A DNA stretch of 64,000 nt, taken from Allobosea sp. UNC402CLCol. Its GTDB lineage: Bacteria > Pseudomonadota > Alphaproteobacteria > Rhizobiales > Beijerinckiaceae. The stretch is taken from NCBI RefSeq assembly GCF_000745475.1, contig NZ_KN050692.1, forward strand, positions 186,001-250,000. Reading direction: 5' to 3'. Position 1 is the stretch's first letter, and every line of letters begins with the position of its first letter. Under the pieces are notes generated by a model, which saw only the letters and a program-made list of their open reading frames with translations, was not told where the DNA came from and searched no databases. The translations under genes and the position numbers were made by a program. Shown here piece by piece: positions 63,586 through 64,000 of the stretch.

Positions 63586-64000
63586 GCGACCAGCACCGCC
63601 TTGTCGCGCGGCCAGCCGGCGACGATGGCCTCGTCGATGGCCGGCACTGCATCGTCGGGGCCGAGGCGCAGCACGAGCTGGCTGCCATCCTCGAGCGCCG
63701 CGATGACGCGCGTCTCCGAGCCGGCATAGACGATCTCGCTGACGCGCCCGTTCACGGCGTTGCCGTCCTGCGCGCCGAGGCGCAGGTTTTCGGGCCGGAT
63801 CACCAGCGCCGCATCCCGGCTCTCGCAATGCGCGCCGTGCGGCAGGGCGAAGCGGCCATGCGCGGTTTCGAGCGAGCCGTTGCCGTCCCAGCGGCCGCGG
63901 AAGATGTTGGAGATTCCGATGAAATCGGCGGCGAAGGCGGTGCGCGGGCGCTCATAGATCTCGCGCGGCGTGCCAAGCTGCTCGATCTTCGCGTGATTCA
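63582..64000 (-). CDS. Spermidine/putrescine-type ABC transporter ATP-binding protein, C-terminal part
   Basis: The open frame enters from the right edge and ends at 63582. It includes IEQLGTPREIYERPRTAFAA followed by DFIGISNIFRG, the stretch after the H-loop in PotA-type ATPases, and then the TOBE domain (ALVIRPENLRLGAQDG, VSEIVYAGSETRVIA). The Walker motifs lie outside the window. Its stop overlaps the permease start. The binding protein is presumably upstream, beyond the edge. Confidence 0.92.
   Translation of the reverse strand, partial: NHAKIEQLGTPREIYERPRTAFAADFIGISNIFRGRWDGNGSLETAHGRFALPHGAHCESRDAALVIRPENLRLGAQDGNAVNGRVSEIVYAGSETRVIAALEDGSQLVLRLGPDDAVPAIDEAIVAGWPRDKAVLVA

Noticed and set aside
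1..64000. CRISPR arrays, integrases, transposases, prophage genes, tRNA or rRNA genes
   Set aside because: None seen on either strand; the repeated hairpins are dispersed single elements and not a regularly spaced array.

Overview
The window is GC-rich bacterial chromosome with tightly packed genes. The conserved blocks point to an alphaproteobacterium of the order Hyphomicrobiales (Rhizobiales), most likely a Bosea-like lineage. The supporting evidence is the order fabD | rpsF-rpsR-DUF2232-rplI-dnaB-alr-radA-cvpA-purF, a nuoA-N operon that runs on into birA, RNase J and methylmalonyl-CoA epimerase, and intergenic hairpin repeats of a type common in this order. The genus is inference; the order is well supported.

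Layout. 1-10.3 kb: housekeeping genes, with fabD leaving the window on the minus strand and the ribosomal protein, replication, recombination and purine genes on the plus strand. 10.3-20.5 kb: mixed small units. These are a TPR protein, a collapsed FAD-oxidoreductase pseudogene behind der, a YfgM-like protein, an exported nucleoside-permease family protein, queA, two cyclophilins around a TonB-like periplasmic protein, a DUF1062 protein, and a DUF1467/RidA/epimerase group. 20.7-39.7 kb (minus): one long respiratory unit, nuoABC-GFA-nuoD-(94-aa exported Cys-rich ORF)-nuoEFGH-(78-aa membrane ORF)-nuoIJKLMN, then birA and rnj. The three non-nuo genes overlap their nuo neighbours by 1-4 bases. 40.0-41.6 kb: an exported M15-like peptidase and a trans-aconitate methyltransferase convergent with it.

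41.7-51.6 kb is a catabolic divergon. A LacI-family repressor heads a minus-strand series: CoA-transferase, enoyl-CoA hydratase, short-chain dehydrogenase and a four-gene polar-amino-acid-type ABC transporter. Divergently, a DUF993 aldolase-like protein and an acyl-CoA dehydrogenase are read on the plus strand. Two palindromic operators built on TGGAACGTTCCA lie 96 bp apart in the divergent promoter region, each at a predicted promoter. Together the enzymes make a beta-oxidation-like sequence with no thiolase, in which DUF993 may do the carbon-carbon cleavage. I consider this the best candidate for an undescribed system.

51.6-64 kb: a TctDE-like two-component pair divergent from a NitT/TauT-type ABC transporter, a solitary molybdenum hydroxylase large subunit with Gln where the catalytic Glu is expected, and a minus-strand unit of a spermidine/putrescine-type ABC transporter (fused permease), an acyl-CoA ligase and a saccharopine-dehydrogenase-like protein.

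Seven copies of two hairpin repeat families are scattered between genes, five of them between genes that look co-transcribed. No tRNA, rRNA, CRISPR array, insertion sequence, prophage or replication origin was seen.
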